The translations under genes and the position numbers were made by a program. From Mytilus galloprovincialis (lineage: Eukaryota; Mollusca; Bivalvia; Mytilida; Mytilidae), in contig NC_134839.1 in assembly GCF_965363235.1 (NCBI RefSeq), positions 113,950,517-114,014,516 on the forward strand: 64,000 nucleotides of DNA. Reading direction: 5' to 3'. Below are positions 1-12,426 of the stretch, in pieces (within the stretch, counting starts at the first letter, position 1; every line of letters starts with the position of its first letter). A model generated the notes under the pieces. It searched no databases and was not told the origin of the DNA. It was given only the letters and a program-made list of their open reading frames with translations.

Positions 1-698
1 TATACTCCAAAGCTCTTTAATATTTACCTGCAGAGCTTTGTACATTCTGGGCCTACCTTATACTCCAAAGCTTTAAGATTTACCTGCAGAACTTTGTATA
101 TTCTGTACCCACCTTATACTCCAAAGCTCTTTAAGATTTATCTGCAAAGCTTTGAACTTTCTGGACCGTCCTTTAATACTCTAAAGCTCTATAATATATA
201 CCTGCAGAGTTTTGGACTTTCTGGACCGTCCTTTAATACTCTAAAGCTCTATAATATATACCTGTAGAGCTTTGGACTTTCTGGACCATCCTTTAATACT
301 CTAAAGCTCTATAATATATACCTGCAGAGTTTTGAACTTTCTGGACCGTCCTTTAATACTCTAAAGCTCTATAATATATACCTGCAGAGTTTTAAACTTT
401 CTGGACTGTCCTTTAATACTCTAAAGCTCTATAATATATACCTGCAGAGCTTTGGACTTTCTGGACCGTCCTTTAATACTCTAAAGCTCTATAATATATA
501 CCTGTAGAGCTTTGGACTTTCTGGACCATCCTTTAATACTCTAAAGCTCTATAATATATACCTGCAGAGTTTTGAACTTTCTGGACTGTCCTTTAATACT
601 CTAAAGCTCTATAATATATACCTGCAGAGCTTTGGACTTTCTGGACCGTCCTTTAATACTCTAAAGCTCTATAATATATACCTGTAGAGCTTTGGACA
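1..698. repeat. 60-bp minisatellite, about 11.6 units
   Basis: The period is exactly 60 bp from about position 180 onward. Each unit has a TAATACTCTAAAGCTCTATA block, then CCTGCAGAG or CCTGTAGAG, then a TTTCTGGACCGTCC block. The first three units are more diverged, and the array runs off the left edge, so its true length is unknown. CTGCAG/CTGTAG variants alternate in a higher-order pattern: the unit pair near 420-540 closely repeats the one near 600-690. No coding potential was seen. Confidence 0.95.
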
Positions 699-720
699 TG
701 TTGGAAAACATTTATATGGT

Positions 721-954
721 ACTGGTATAATGTTTAGAGCTCCGCTCAAACTATGTTTTTAAAAAGAGAGGAGAACTAAGGATATTGGAATAAAGATTAC
801 TGGTATAATGTTTAGAGAACCGCTCAAACTATGTTTTTAAAAAGAGAGGAGAACTAAGGATATTGGAATAAAGATAACTGGTATAATGTTTAGAGAACCG
901 CTCAAACTATGTTTTTAAAAAGAGAGGAGAACTAAGGATATTGGAATGAAGATA
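721..954. repeat. 78-bp tandem repeat, 3 units
   Basis: Units start at 721, 799 and 877 with ACTGGTATAATGTTTAGAG and end with AGGATATTGGAATAAAGAT. They are nearly identical, differing for example in GCTCC versus GAACC, so the amplification is recent. The array directly follows the 60-bp minisatellite. Confidence 0.95.
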
Positions 955-2289
955 ACTGAAGCAGTGGCTATCCAGGACAGATAGTCGCTTCTAGTTAGTA
1001 ATGGTTTTTCAGGACAGATGGCTCTTGAGTTGAGCAGGTTAGACTAAACTGGTGTTATGCATAGTAATGGTATCTACTGCAGAAATCTACATCTGGTATA
1101 GTTTATTACCTATCTAGATAAAATAGGTGTTGCTGGAACAAGGTCTGACTGATTAAAAGCAATATAGATATAATTCACTTAAACAAAGTATCATCCCTCT
1201 GTTCAAGTCAAATATTTTGCCATTTATTTTATGAAGCACATGGCCATTGGGAGGAGTAAAACTTGCGCATACCTGATTTAACATTGTGTATCTCATACTG
1301 GCTTTTGTATTGAAGGAAATAATATCAAAGTGAAGGATATATAATAGTTTGAATACAATCCAGAAAATAGCAGGTTTTGATTAAAATTTAATTGAAAGCT
1401 TAACTGCAAAGTATAATGTTGCCTTTATGTTCAGATGTGCAGTAGATTAGGCTGTCTTGTATTTTTGTGAATTATGTTCTGTACCTGTACAATAAAGTGT
1501 GATGTACTGCTTATAAATATTTACATAGATTCAATCAAATGGCTCATTAATAAAAATGTTTAAGAATTTAAAACTGATAAAGATATATCCATACAAGTAG
1601 GTCTGTCACTTTTTATAGAAAATTTGTTTATAGTTGGGAACTTAAAAAACTTTTGTAAAATTTTTAGAATATAGAAACGAGACATATTTCATTTGTTGTA
1701 AAAAATATTTGGTCATTAAGGGTGTTGCAGTTCCTTTGTATACTTGTTGATGGTAAATATATAGAAAATGTGCTATCTGTAAAAATAAATATGAAAAAAT
1801 AAATCAAAATGTTATATTTAGAATCTTAGTTCAAAGTTGTATAAGAATTAACTTGAAAGCTGCATTTTATGAAAAAAATGGTATTTTGTTTTTACATAAC
1901 CCAAAAACAATTTCTTCTTGATCTTGCTACCAGATATACTTAGTGGTCATACAAGAGTGGTTTTTGCCAGACACCTTGTTAGGTAGATTTGCTACCAGAT
2001 ATGCTTGGTGGTCATACAACAGTTGTTTTGGCCAGACACTTAGTAAGGTTCTAGGTTGATTGCACTGAAAGGGTTACCATGCAGACATCCTTAATTTGCA
2101 CCATTTTCTTTGCATGGATTTCCCCCCAAGAGATAAGAAACAAATTAGTGACAAGTTTTTTCTCACATGTCTTTAGCACATGCATTTGATGTAAAAATCA
2201 GCTGTAAAGATGATTTTGTAATGACATAACCAGATGGTATATGTGTTAGCTTTCTACCTTTAAGTTAACCTGAAAAGTTAATTGTCGCT
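955..2289. other. Non-coding stretch with a candidate poly(A) signal and a 2-copy repeat
   Basis: No exon is recognisable. An AATAAA at 1491-1496 followed by a GT-rich stretch could end a plus-strand transcript whose coding part lies left of the window; this is inference. At about 1925-2052 a block of roughly 63-66 bp beginning TTGCTACCAGATAT is duplicated in tandem. Confidence 0.5.
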
Positions 2290-2768
2290 GTGGGATGTCA
2301 TACAGGGAAGGAGTCTTTACTATTGATACTTGTATTCTATTGTTACAGTAAGTTAATTCTATTTTGATTTAGCCTTATGGCTTGAGAGGGGGTGTGGGAT
2401 ATCATACACGGAAGGAGTCTTTACTATTGATACTTGTATTCTATTGTTACAGTAAGTTAATTCTATTTTGATTTAGCCTTATGGCTTGAGAGGGGATGTG
2501 GGATATCATACACGGAAGGAGTCTTTACTATTGATACTTGTATTCTATTGTTACAGTAAGTTAATTCTATTTTGATTTAGCCTTATGACTTGAGAGGGGG
2601 TGTGGGATGTCATACACGGAAGGAGTCTTTACTATTGATACTTGTATTCTATTGTTACAGTAAGTTAATTCTATTTTGTTTTAGCCTTATGGCTTGAGAG
2701 GGGATGTGGGATATCATACACGGAAGGAGTCTTTACTATTGATACTTGTATTCTATTGTTACAGTAAG
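2290..2768. repeat. Tandem repeat of about 103 bp, 4.6 units
   Basis: Units start at 2290, 2393, 2497 and so on with TGTGGGATATCATACACGG and contain TATTCTATTGTTACAGTAAG before GGCTTGAGAGGGG. Copies are very similar. Each unit holds a pyrimidine-rich stretch ending in TTACAG, which resembles a 3' splice site, but no exon follows. Confidence 0.95.
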
Positions 2769-5640
2769 TTAGATCTATTTATTTTTGCCAGATCTATTGG
2801 TAGAGGGGTAGATATTGATTGTTCAGTGGTCTGTGTCTGTAGTCTCTGAGGTTGGAGTATATTCACTTGTTAAAAATACATTTATTGTGGGGGCTTTAAA
2901 CATTGTTTATATTGGAATCTGCAGATGTTAAGGTTAAATCATGCAATTTTTTTTCTTTTTGTCTTGAAAAAATAGAAAAAGATATAAATTTCATGGAAGA
3001 AATAAATTTGAACTTTCAGCCGGTACAACTTTTGTATATATAAGTTTACAGTGACCTGTAGTTAACTTCTATTTCATCTGGTTTATGTGTAAAGTTGTCT
3101 CATTGGCAATCATATTATATCTTCTTGGTCTCTGGTTTAAAGTTATATCTAAAGAATACCTTAAAAGAATTTATAAGAAACCAGTTTATATATTCTAACT
3201 GGTTACAACTCACAAAATCAATATTTAACATCTTTTCTGTAGGAATTTTGTTTTCTTCAATTATGACATTCATCGTTTGAAAAACTTAACATTTCAATTC
3301 TTCTTAGTTAGAATATTGACATTTAGTTTAAACATCAAGTTTCAATTTTGTTGTTGCTATGAAAATGTTGTCAGCAGATGAGGCAGCCATGCTATTATTG
3401 TCTTATATAAACACATTTCATGTAGGCGTTATCCACGACTGAGAAAACTCTGCATTCATGGAATTAAATGGTAAGAAAGAAGGTTGGCAATACAAGGGAA
3501 CTTTTATAAAGACATGTAAATGCTATGGACTGTTACATACATATTAAAGTGAAGGTGTTATCTAACCGTGATCTGTGTTTATCATTGTAATAGTATGTCA
3601 TTTCCTCTAGCTAACATCAGCTAACATCAAAGACAGCTCTGATTGTTATAGCATGTGTACAGCTTGTAATTTAGGGGGGTGAGGTAAACACTATCAATAT
3701 AACATATGCACAATAGCTGGCTTGTCTGAAGTCTTATTCAATTATAATTATTCACTTAAATGCATGACAAGTATTGCATGCATTTTAATGGTCCAATTAT
3801 TATGTTTAATGTGTGGGAAATAATAAAACAAATAATTACACAATTGATGTTTCTGTTAATTTTTTAAAATGAGTCTGTAAAGTGTGAAATTTTCATTTTA
3901 TGTTCGGGTGTTTTGAATTAAAGCAAATATTTATTTAGCGATTTTCAAAAGCTATATACAGCAAAATGTTCTCTTTTATAATAGGATGTCCTGTCTTATT
4001 AATAGTCTTGTAAGTATTTGTCAGCCATAGTCTGCAGATATAAAGCATTTGTCAATTGTTACTTCTCAAAGTTAAGTCACAAGCATAAATTTGGTATTTC
4101 GTCATCACAGTAAAAAGGGGAACAATAGTCTTTCAATTCAGACTTATTCTTGACTGTAAACTTTTGAATTGAAATATCTGTTGCATACATACAATTCTGT
4201 CTTTTAAGAGGGTTTTCCAGAAGTATGATATAGTGGAGGACATTAGTTAAATATTGACAATTTTCACTTTTTACCATTCCGGAGTTATTGTCCTTGGTCT
4301 ATTGATATGTCGTTTCTGTACTTATGGCCACATGATCAATGCTTTAAAAGTGTTATATGTTGTTACTGATGAAAAAATGAAGATCAGATTTGATATTGAC
4401 GATTTTTAATTTTGCTGTCAAGGAGTTATGGTTCTTGAAGATTGAAAAATTGAACTTTTTATTGTTTCTTTGCAATAACTTGTGAACTGTTCAATCAATG
4501 ATAAAAAAAAAATGTTCATATGCTGTTTCTAATGACAAAATGGTTTTTCAAATTTTGATATTGATGATTTTCGTTTTCACCGTTCAGGAGTTCTGGTCCT
4601 TGATAGATTTGAAAATAGACTAAAGAATGTGACAGGTTAAAAAAGCATGAAAGGGCATTTCAAAATATAGAAAACCCAGTTATCTGTCAGTTTGACAGGT
4701 CATTTCTTTCATGTTCTTGTTCTGGTTTGCCAGAGTCTTTTAAAGAAATCTACCATATATACCAATTATTGATGTTGAATACATTGTTATTGTTTCTTAC
4801 ACATAAGTTAAATGGACCATTACCTCTGTTATATGACTGTATAAGTAAAATGGATCAACCTCTGTCATACCTGATGATGACTGTAAAACCAAAAGGTTAA
4901 GTGAAGTTTAAGGTTTCTATTGTTATATTTGATACATTTGTACAAACCATCAAAATCTGGAAACCTGAAACTATCTGTGTGTTGATATAGGTTGAAGCCT
5001 GAAGCCCTTAATAATGATGTATGACTGAAATCAAGTAGAGTTAGGTAAAGAAACCTGAACCTTTTTGTAGGCTGATATAGTTTGAAGCCTGAAGCCCATA
5101 TTTAATGATGGATATGTATAAGTATCATTAACCAGTTTGATAAAAAATATCTGTCTATCAAAGGATCTATAATTTGTCAATTTATAAGTTTATTTTGTTT
5201 AGAGAAGAATTATTGTACAGTGATGGGGAAGGGAAATAGCTTGCAGTGTTGTCGTTTCTCAGAGACTTAGAATTTGTAAAAAGTCAAAACTTTGATTCTA
5301 AGTTCTTATCAGTTAATGTAATTTGATGAGTACTTTTTAGGGGGGAGGGATGAAAAAGATGCTGTTTTTTGGGAATACATGATATTGAGAGCAATCAGGA
5401 ATATTTAGAGTAAGAGAGTATATTATTGTTGTCACCCATGCAATCTCCAAAAATGAATTCACATATATTTTATTATGCATATATATAAACATGAACATCT
5501 TATACAATATAGTTATTTTTCATCATTATCTGGCAGACCTATAGTTGTATGTTTAAATGCTTTGCGTACATATATTGCATTTGCGCAGCATTGCTTCTAT
5601 TGGGACCGGCGTACATCACACTTATCTGTTTTACTTGCAG
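2769..5640. other. Region upstream of ZC3H10, no gene recognised
   Basis: The sequence is mostly AT-rich and unique. A short fragment at 3088-3125 (GTTGTCTCATTGGCAATCAT) matches the 3' tail of a retroelement family seen more fully near 30540-30600. Between about 4080 and 4630 there are diverged repeats built around GGAGTTATTGTCCTT followed by a phrase on a mean time or distance scale of about 170 bp. The ZC3H10 promoter and any first non-coding exon should lie here or further left, but no core promoter could be assigned. Confidence 0.5.
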
Positions 5641-6862
5641 ATTCAAACAGAGGATGCAGTGATGAGGCCAGCAGTCCGAGCTCTGATATAGCAAAATATT
5701 CATCTGTTTATTGACATTGAGCTTTCTCTTAACTTGGGAATATTTCTTTTCTGTGCTTTTGTAAACTTTACTAACTTATAATTATGTCAGAAAATAGTGA
5801 TACAAGCGAGGACAGTCAAAGATATTTAAATGGCAAAGATCAGGATGACATTTGTCGGGATTATTTGCGCAATGTATGCAAGCGTGGAAGAAGGTGTAAA
5901 TACAGGCATCCTAATCCCGATGAAGCTCGCAATTTAGGTAGAAAACACGACATAACAATATGTCATGACTATCAAAATACTGGTTGTCGAAGACAAAATT
6001 GTAAATTTCTTCACATTACACGTGAGGAGGAGGAACATTTCAAACAAACTGGACAGTTGCCTGTACGATTGCAACAGGCTGCAGCTCTCGGCATGGGGGC
6101 ACCACCAAATGTTGACATTCCACTTTTACGAGGTGAAGTTCCAATATGCAAAGACAATTTAAAAGGAAATTGCAAAAGGGGAAATAAATGCAAATATAGG
6201 CACGTAGGTATGGAGGATTATGAGAGAGAGAAACGTCATGATCAAAGAAATAATAAGATGTATGACCCTTATGATGAATCTGATCGGTATGAAGGGTATG
6301 AGGGATTTTCAGGTAAGCGGAGACGAACAGATAGAGACTTTGACGGATATAATGGATTTGAAACAAGGTATCCTATACCTACCCGTCCTTATAGTTATCA
6401 GTTACTTGAAGAAGAGAATGGAATGTTACGTAGAAAAGTGGAGGAACTTAAAAAACAAGTTGCAGACTTAACTGCAACTAATGAAGTATTACTAGAACAA
6501 AATGCACGTTATCGAGTAAGCCGACCAAATGTTCAACAAGCCGTAAATGGAGTGGCTGCACAACCACCCCAGTCCCTAAATCATCTAGCAACTAGTTTAG
6601 CGCAGCAAATAGCACTTAATAGTGAATTAGTTAACCAGCATGCATTGCAGCAGCGATTAGCGAGGGAAATGGCAAATGGTCCTGGAAATTTATCTCTGAA
6701 TGTTCCGGTCTCTCTTCCACAGAACAACATGTCCATGTCAGCGGTGTCCATGCATCAAGGTGGAGCTGGGCTAGTGTCCTACCCAATAGTATCCCAGGGA
6801 ATGAGGTCCAAAGGCATCCCTAACAGTCTGGGTCCATTAACCTCCTGAGCAGCCAGTCTATG
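5641..6862 (+). other. ZC3H10: ZC3H10 coding exon with its UTR edges
   Basis: The exon appears to start after a strong acceptor (TTTTACTTGCAG, ending 5640) and to end at a donor TG|GTAAGTAC (GT at 6863-6864). That gives 143 nt of 5'UTR before the ATG. The stop codon is only 14 nt before the donor, so the last splice junction would be too close to trigger nonsense-mediated decay. A reading frame crossing the acceptor (5475-5714) is not coding. Confidence 0.7.
5784..6848 (+). CDS. ZC3H10: Zinc finger CCCH domain-containing protein 10
   Basis: The 354-residue intact reading frame lies in one exon. It has three CCCH zinc fingers (C24-C32-C38-H42, C60-C68-C73-H77, C122-C130-C136-H140), a basic GKRRRTDR patch at 177-184, and a leucine/glutamate-rich coiled coil at about 205-246 containing LLEEENGMLRRKVEELKKQV. 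It ends in a tail containing YPIVSQGMR, like the vertebrate C-terminus (YPIASQSMR). Finger order, coiled coil and tail together identify the ZC3H10 orthologue. It is shorter than the human protein (about 434 residues), lacking the proline-rich expansions. Family role: RNA-binding regulator; human ZC3H10 has been linked to mitochondrial and metabolic gene control. The first ATG after the acceptor starts the frame. Confidence 0.96.
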   Translation: MSENSDTSEDSQRYLNGKDQDDICRDYLRNVCKRGRRCKYRHPNPDEARNLGRKHDITICHDYQNTGCRRQNCKFLHITREEEEHFKQTGQLPVRLQQAAALGMGAPPNVDIPLLRGEVPICKDNLKGNCKRGNKCKYRHVGMEDYEREKRHDQRNNKMYDPYDESDRYEGYEGFSGKRRRTDRDFDGYNGFETRYPIPTRPYSYQLLEEENGMLRRKVEELKKQVADLTATNEVLLEQNARYRVSRPNVQQAVNGVAAQPPQSLNHLATSLAQQIALNSELVNQHALQQRLAREMANGPGNLSLNVPVSLPQNNMSMSAVSMHQGGAGLVSYPIVSQGMRSKGIPNSLGPLTS

Positions 6863-8145
6863 GTAAGTACACTGTTACTTTATCATGTTAAAAGTACCAG
6901 CGAGTTAATGTCACACAAGTCTACTAAAATCAAATGAGAATCTCATGAAAAAGATATAATTAATCTGGTTAACAGAAAAGATAATCTCACTAATGCTGTG
7001 TTGAAAAAAGAATGGCTGTTTGCCAAATTGTTAATTTGTTTGTGTTAAATTAGCAGTATTGTGAACAGTTATGCTTTATTTGTTTTGGTCACAGTGAATT
7101 CATCTGATGTTTAGGTTCTTCACAGGAATGTAGTAATTAGTAAAAGTATTTTGTTTAATCAAAAACATGTGTTTTGTTAATGAAAGGTGTTTTTGGGTGT
7201 GCCGGCATTATAAAAAAATGAAAAAGATTTTTTCATTTATAAAATCTTGGTCCACATACTATAACAACCAGTAGCAGATTTTCATCTCCCCTTTTTGTTA
7301 GCTCACCTGGCCCGAAGGGCCAAGTGAGCTTTTCCCATCACTTTGCGTCCGGCGTCGTCGTCCGTCGTCGTCGTTAACTTTTACAAAAATCTTCTCCTCT
7401 GAAACTACTGGGCCAAATTAAACCAAACTTGGCCACTGTCATCATTGGGGTATCTAGTTTAAAAAATATGTCCGGTGACCCGGCCAACCAACCAAGATGG
7501 CCACCATGGCTAAAAATAGAACATAGGGGTGAAATGCAGTTTTTGGCTTATAACTCAAAAACCAAAGCATTTAGAGCAAATCTGACAAGGGGTAAAATTG
7601 TTTATCAGGTCAAGATCTATCTGCCCTGAAATTTTCAGATGAATCGGACAACCCGTTGTTGGGTTGCTGCCCCTGAATTGGTAATTGTCGAGCCTTCGAC
7701 TTTAGTCGAAAAAGCGAGACTAAGCGATCCTACATTCCGTGGAACCCTTACGAATTTTTTTAAGGAAATTTTGCTGTTTTTGGTTATCTTGAATATTATT
7801 ATAGATAGAGATAAACTGTAAACAGCAATAATGTTCAGCAAAGTAAGATTTACAAAAAAGTCAACGTGACCGAAATGGTCAGTTGACCCCTTTAGGAGTT
7901 ATTGTCCTTCTTAGTCCATTTTTAACCATTTTTCGTAAATCTTAGTAATCTTTTACAAAAATCTTCTCCTCTGAAACTTTTGGGCCAAATTAATCCAAAC
8001 TGTGTCACAATCATCATTGGGGTATCTAGTTTAAAAAATGTGTCCCGTGACCCCGTCAACCAACCAAGATGGCCGCCATGACTAAAAATAGAACATAGGG
8101 GTAAAATGCGGTTTTTGGCTTATAACTCAAAAACCAAAGCATTTA

Positions 8146-8606
8146 GGCCTAAAAAAAAAAGATATGTGTTTCCGGTAATATCATTTTGAAAAATAGGGTC
8201 AGTAGGTCGGAATTCTTTTTTTTTTTTTTTTTTTTTTTTTTTGACATCGTAAATGAAATCCGGAAAATTATCATGTTTTTTCCAAGTCCGGATCCGTAAT
8301 TAGTTTCAAAAACCGGAAGTGTGCCATTTGCAATGTTTTTGAAGCACCTGCTGTGCAAATTTCTTGATTTTAACCTATTTGGAATACCTTTTGACATTAA
8401 TAAAATGTTTTACTGGCTTTCTATGCAAGAGGAAGCAAGAGAGAAAAAATATTATGTCATCTATCAGAAGCCTGTGTCAAAAACAGGGTCGGTTGATAAA
8501 TTTTTTTATTTTTTTTTTTGGAAGATCCAATAAAAAAGTTAGGGTCGGGGCTAAAAAAATAGGGTCGGTCGGGTTACCGGAAACACGGATCTTTTTTTTC
8601 TCGGCC
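8146..8606. mobile_element. PIF/Harbinger-type MITE, TTA target duplication
   Basis: The ends are GGCCTAAAAAAAAAAGAT and its inverted partner (ATCTTTTTTTTCTCGGCC), and both arms continue with GTGTTTCCGGTAA. A TTA flanks both sides (8143-8145 and 8607-8609). The sister tandem units of the host element read GCATTTAGAGCAAATC without interruption, which gives an empty site. The 461-bp element has a long poly-T run and no transposase. A 3-bp TTA duplication with GG-starting termini fits PIF/Harbinger. Confidence 0.8.
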
Positions 8607-9741
8607 TTAGAGCAAATCTGACAGGGTTAAATTGTTCATCAGGTCAAGATCTATCTGCCCTTAAATTTTCAGATGAATCGGACAACCCGTTGTTGGGTTG
8701 CTGCCCCTGAATTGGTAATTTTAAGGAAATTTGCTGTTTTGGTTTATTATCTTGAATATTATTATAGATAGAGATAAACTGTAAACAGCAATAATGTTCA
8801 GCAAAGTAAGATTTACAAATAAGTCAACATGACCAAAATGGTCAGTTGACCCCTTTAGGAGTTATTGCCCTTTATAGTCAATTTTTAACTATTTTTCGTA
8901 AATCTTAGTAATCTTTTACAAAAATCATCTCCTCTGAAACTACTGGACCAAATTAATCCAAACTTGGCCACAATCATCATTGGGGTATCTAGTTAAAAAA
9001 TGTGTCCGGTGACCCGGTCAACCAACCAAGATGGCCGTCATGGCTAAAAATAGAACATAGGGGTAAAATGCAGTTTTTGGCTTATAACTCAAAAACCAAA
9101 GCATTTAGAGCAAATCTAACGTGGGTAAAATTGTTCATCAGGTCAACATCTATTTGCCCTTAAATTTTCAGATATATCGGACAACCCGTTGTTGGGTTGC
9201 TGCCCCTGAATTGGTAATTTTATGGAAATTTTACTGTTTTGGGTTATTATCTTGAATATTATTATAGATAGAGATAAACTGTAAACAGCAATAATGTTCA
9301 GCAAAGTAAGATTTACAAATAAGTCAACTTGACCGAAATGGTCAGTTGACCCCTTTAGGAGTTATTGCCCTTTATAGTCAATTTTTAACCATTTTTCGTA
9401 AATATTAGTAATCTTTTACAAAAAATCTTCTCCTTTGAAACTACTGGGTTAAATTAATCCAAACTTGGCCACAATCATTTCTGGGGTATTTAGTTTAAAA
9501 AATGTGTCTGGTGACCCGGCAATCCAACCAAGATGGCCGCCATGACTAAAAATAGAACATAGGGGTAAAATGCAGTTTTTGGCTTATAACTCAAAAACCA
9601 AAGCATTTAGAGCAAATCTGACTGGGGTAAAATTGTTTATCAGGTCAAGATCTATCTGCCCTTAAATTTTCAGATGAATCGGACAACCTGTTGTTGGGTT
9701 GCTGCCCCTAAATTGGTTATTTTAAGGAAATTTTGCTGTTT

Positions 9742-10906
9742 TTATACGACCGCAAAAATTATAATTTTTCGTCGGATATTGCTATCACGTTGGCGTCGTC
9801 GTCGTCCGAATACTTTTAGTTTTCGCACTTTAACTTTAGTAAAAGTGAATAGAAATCAATGAAATTTTAACACAAGGTTTATGACCATAAAAGGAAGGTT
9901 GGGATTGATTTTGGGAGTTTTGGTCCCAACATTTTAGGAATTAGGGGCTAAAAAGGGCCCAAATAAGCATTTTCTTGGTTTTCGCACTATAACTTTAGTT
10001 TAAGTAAATAGAAATCTGTGAAATTTTGACACAAGGTTTATGACCACAAAAGGAAGGTAGGAATGATTTTTAATGTTTTGGTTCCAACAGTTTAGGAATT
10101 AGGGGCCAAAAAAGCCCAAATAAGCATTATTCTTGGTTTTCGCACAATAACTTTAGTATAAGTGAATAGAAATCAATGAAAATAAAACACAAGGTTTATG
10201 ACCACAAAAGGAAGGTTGTGATTGATTTTGGGAGTTGAGGTCTTAACAGTTTAGGAATAAGGGGCCAAAAAGGGGCCCAAATAAGCATTATTCTTGGTTT
10301 TCGCACCATAACTTTAGTATAAGTAAATAGAAATCTATGAAATTTTAAACACAAGGTTTATGACCATAAAAGGAAGGTTGGGTTTGATTTTGGGAGTTTT
10401 GGTCCCAACAGTTTAGGAATAAGGGGCTCAAAGGGTCCAAAATTGAACTTTGTTTGATTTCACCATTCAGTGATAACAAGCACTTTATTTTACATTTTAA
10501 TATTTTATGATGTATTTAAATGAGTAGTTATTGTTGCAAACTCCATTAGAAATTTGAATTGAGATCAGTTTTAGAAGAAGGGAAAGGGGGATGTGAAAAA
10601 AAAATGGGGGGGGGGGGGGGTAAATTTTTCTCATTTTGGATTTCATAAATAAAAAGAAAATTTCTTCAAACATTTTTTTGAGATGATTAATATTCAACAG
10701 CATAGTGAATTGCTCAAAGGCAAAAAAATATTTTAAGTTCATTAGACCACATTCATTCTGTGTCAGAAACCTATGCTGTGTCAACTATTTCATCACAATC
10801 CAAATTTAGAGCTGAATCCAGCTTGAATGTTGTGTCCATACTTGCCCCAACCATTCAGGGTTCAACCTCTGCGGTCGTATAAAGCTGCGCCCTGCGGAGC
10901 ATCTGG
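9742..10906 (+). mobile_element. HINE/Helentron-like repeat, family A, copy 1
   Basis: Subterminal inverted repeats ATACGACCGC (9744) and GCGGTCGTAT (10871-10880) are followed by an imperfect hairpin GCTGCG-CCCTG-CGGAGC (10884-10900) and ATCTGG, a CTRR end. The core has four tandem units of about 170 bp that contain CACAAGGTTTATGACCA and GTCCCAACA. It lies inside the fourth unit of family B. Comparison with intact sister units (GCTGTTTTTGGTTAT) shows insertion in a T run with no target duplication, as expected for Helentrons. Confidence 0.75.
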
Positions 10907-11278
10907 TTGGTTATAAATTAACTATTATAGATAGAGATAACCTGTAAACAGCAATAATGTTTAGAAAAACATGATTTACAAATAAGTCAACATGACTGAA
11001 ATGGTCAATTGACCCCCTAAGGAGTTATTGTCCTTTATAGTCAATTTTTAACAATTTTCATAAAATTTGTAAATTTTTACTAACATTTTCCACTGAAACT
11101 ACTGGGCCAAGTTCATTATAGATAGAGATAATTGTAAGCAGCAAGAATGTTCAGTAAAGTAAGATGTACAAACACATCACTATCACCAAAACACAATTTT
11201 ATCATGAATCTATCTGCTTCTTTTGTTTAATATTCACATATACCAAGGTGAGCGACACAGGCTCTTTAGAGCCTCTAG

Positions 11279-12426
11279 TCTTCCTTATTTAACAAACAGC
11301 TGCATTCAAAAGATAGATAAATCATAACATTCAGCACAAAATTATCAGCTCGTATTACACAATCAAAGTCACTTTTTATTATACTTCACACAAAAACATG
11401 TCTCAGTTATTATTGAAACTAAAGTTGTAATGTATCTTAAAAATCCTGGCTGAAGCAAGTTACAGAAGATTCACAATTAACAAAATCCAGTTTTGGAATA
11501 TTACACCTCTGTTCAAAAGATATAATAAATACAAATCAGGGTGAAATTTAACCAAAACCTAGCGAACACATACCTTTCAGTGGAAAACTTAAGTCATTTG
11601 ATGTCATACCACATTTGGTATTAAATTTTGCCTATTTAACACACACACACAGACAATAAGACCAAGAAGTAAGGTATTTTTTCAGATTGTTTGATGTTAT
11701 ATTTATAATTTTATGGTAAAAAGTGTCAATAAAACTGTGGAACACAGAAAATTGACTTGTAGTGGGTTTTTAACTGTTTTGTTGAAGGGCAAACAAGAAT
11801 TTAATTAAATTATTTCAGTTTTTTTCACAATTTTTTTGGTGTTTCATTAAAATTTTATGCACATTTCATTGATTAATTTGATATTGTGAAACGTTGAGCT
11901 AATCCCACAATGGATAATTATTGAATTATAAATAATACTTTATGTTCAAAGAATATGTTACATGAAGAAGGAATGATTTCTAAATATATTGAACACAGTA
12001 TATGCGTTCTAAGTGTAATTTATGTGATACTTATGGTGGAACAAAGTTGTGAAGTTAAAAACTATAAGTATAAACATATGAGTAAGTGTATGAAGGGGCA
12101 ACATAACAAGAAACTGCACAATAATTCATGGGTCTGTTTGATGGTTTAATACTTCTAAATATAAGATAATGTAGCACTCTTGATTACAGAACTATAGAAC
12201 CTTAAGTTTAAGTCTGAGATGAACTATATATCAATTGTGTAATGATATTTTAGACATTGATATACTTACACAGAAAAAGCTGTAATAAAATAACTGTTTA
12301 TACTTTATCTATTTGTTGGCATGGTGATGTTTTCTACATAAGAGAGAGAGTTGTATTCTGATGAATTAAGAAGGAGTCTTAAAATAGTCACCACTATATA
12401 CCGGAGTTTCCAAAGACCATTGTTTT
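11279..12426. other. Intron stretch without recognised features
   Basis: AT-rich sequence with a short CA run near 11639. One 64-residue reading frame at 11955 shows no motif and is probably chance. Nothing else can be supported. Confidence 0.5.

Larger units (their letters stand above)
7299..11278 (+). mobile_element. HINE/Helentron-like repeat, family B (AGCTCACC...CTAG)
   Basis: The left end is TTAGCTCACCTGGCC and the right end carries the inverted subterminal match CCAAGGTGAGC. This is followed by a perfect hairpin GGCTCT-TT-AGAGCC at 11260-11273 and the terminus TCTAG (CTRR type) at 11274-11278. The body is about four tandem units of 500-590 bp, each containing AAATCTTCTCC, CCAACCAAGATGGCC and GACAACCCGTTGTTGGGTTG. 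Subterminal inverted repeats, a 3' hairpin, a CTRR end and a tandem core are the hallmarks of non-autonomous Helentrons (HINE/DINE). There is no coding capacity. Two other elements are nested inside, at 8146-8606 and 9742-10906. I recognise the AGCTCACCTGG terminus as an abundant bivalve repeat. Confidence 0.75.

Noticed and set aside
5475..5714. 79-residue plus-strand frame before ZC3H10
   Set aside because: It crosses a strong splice acceptor at 5640, matches no family and ends before the ZC3H10 start; it is UTR/intron sequence.
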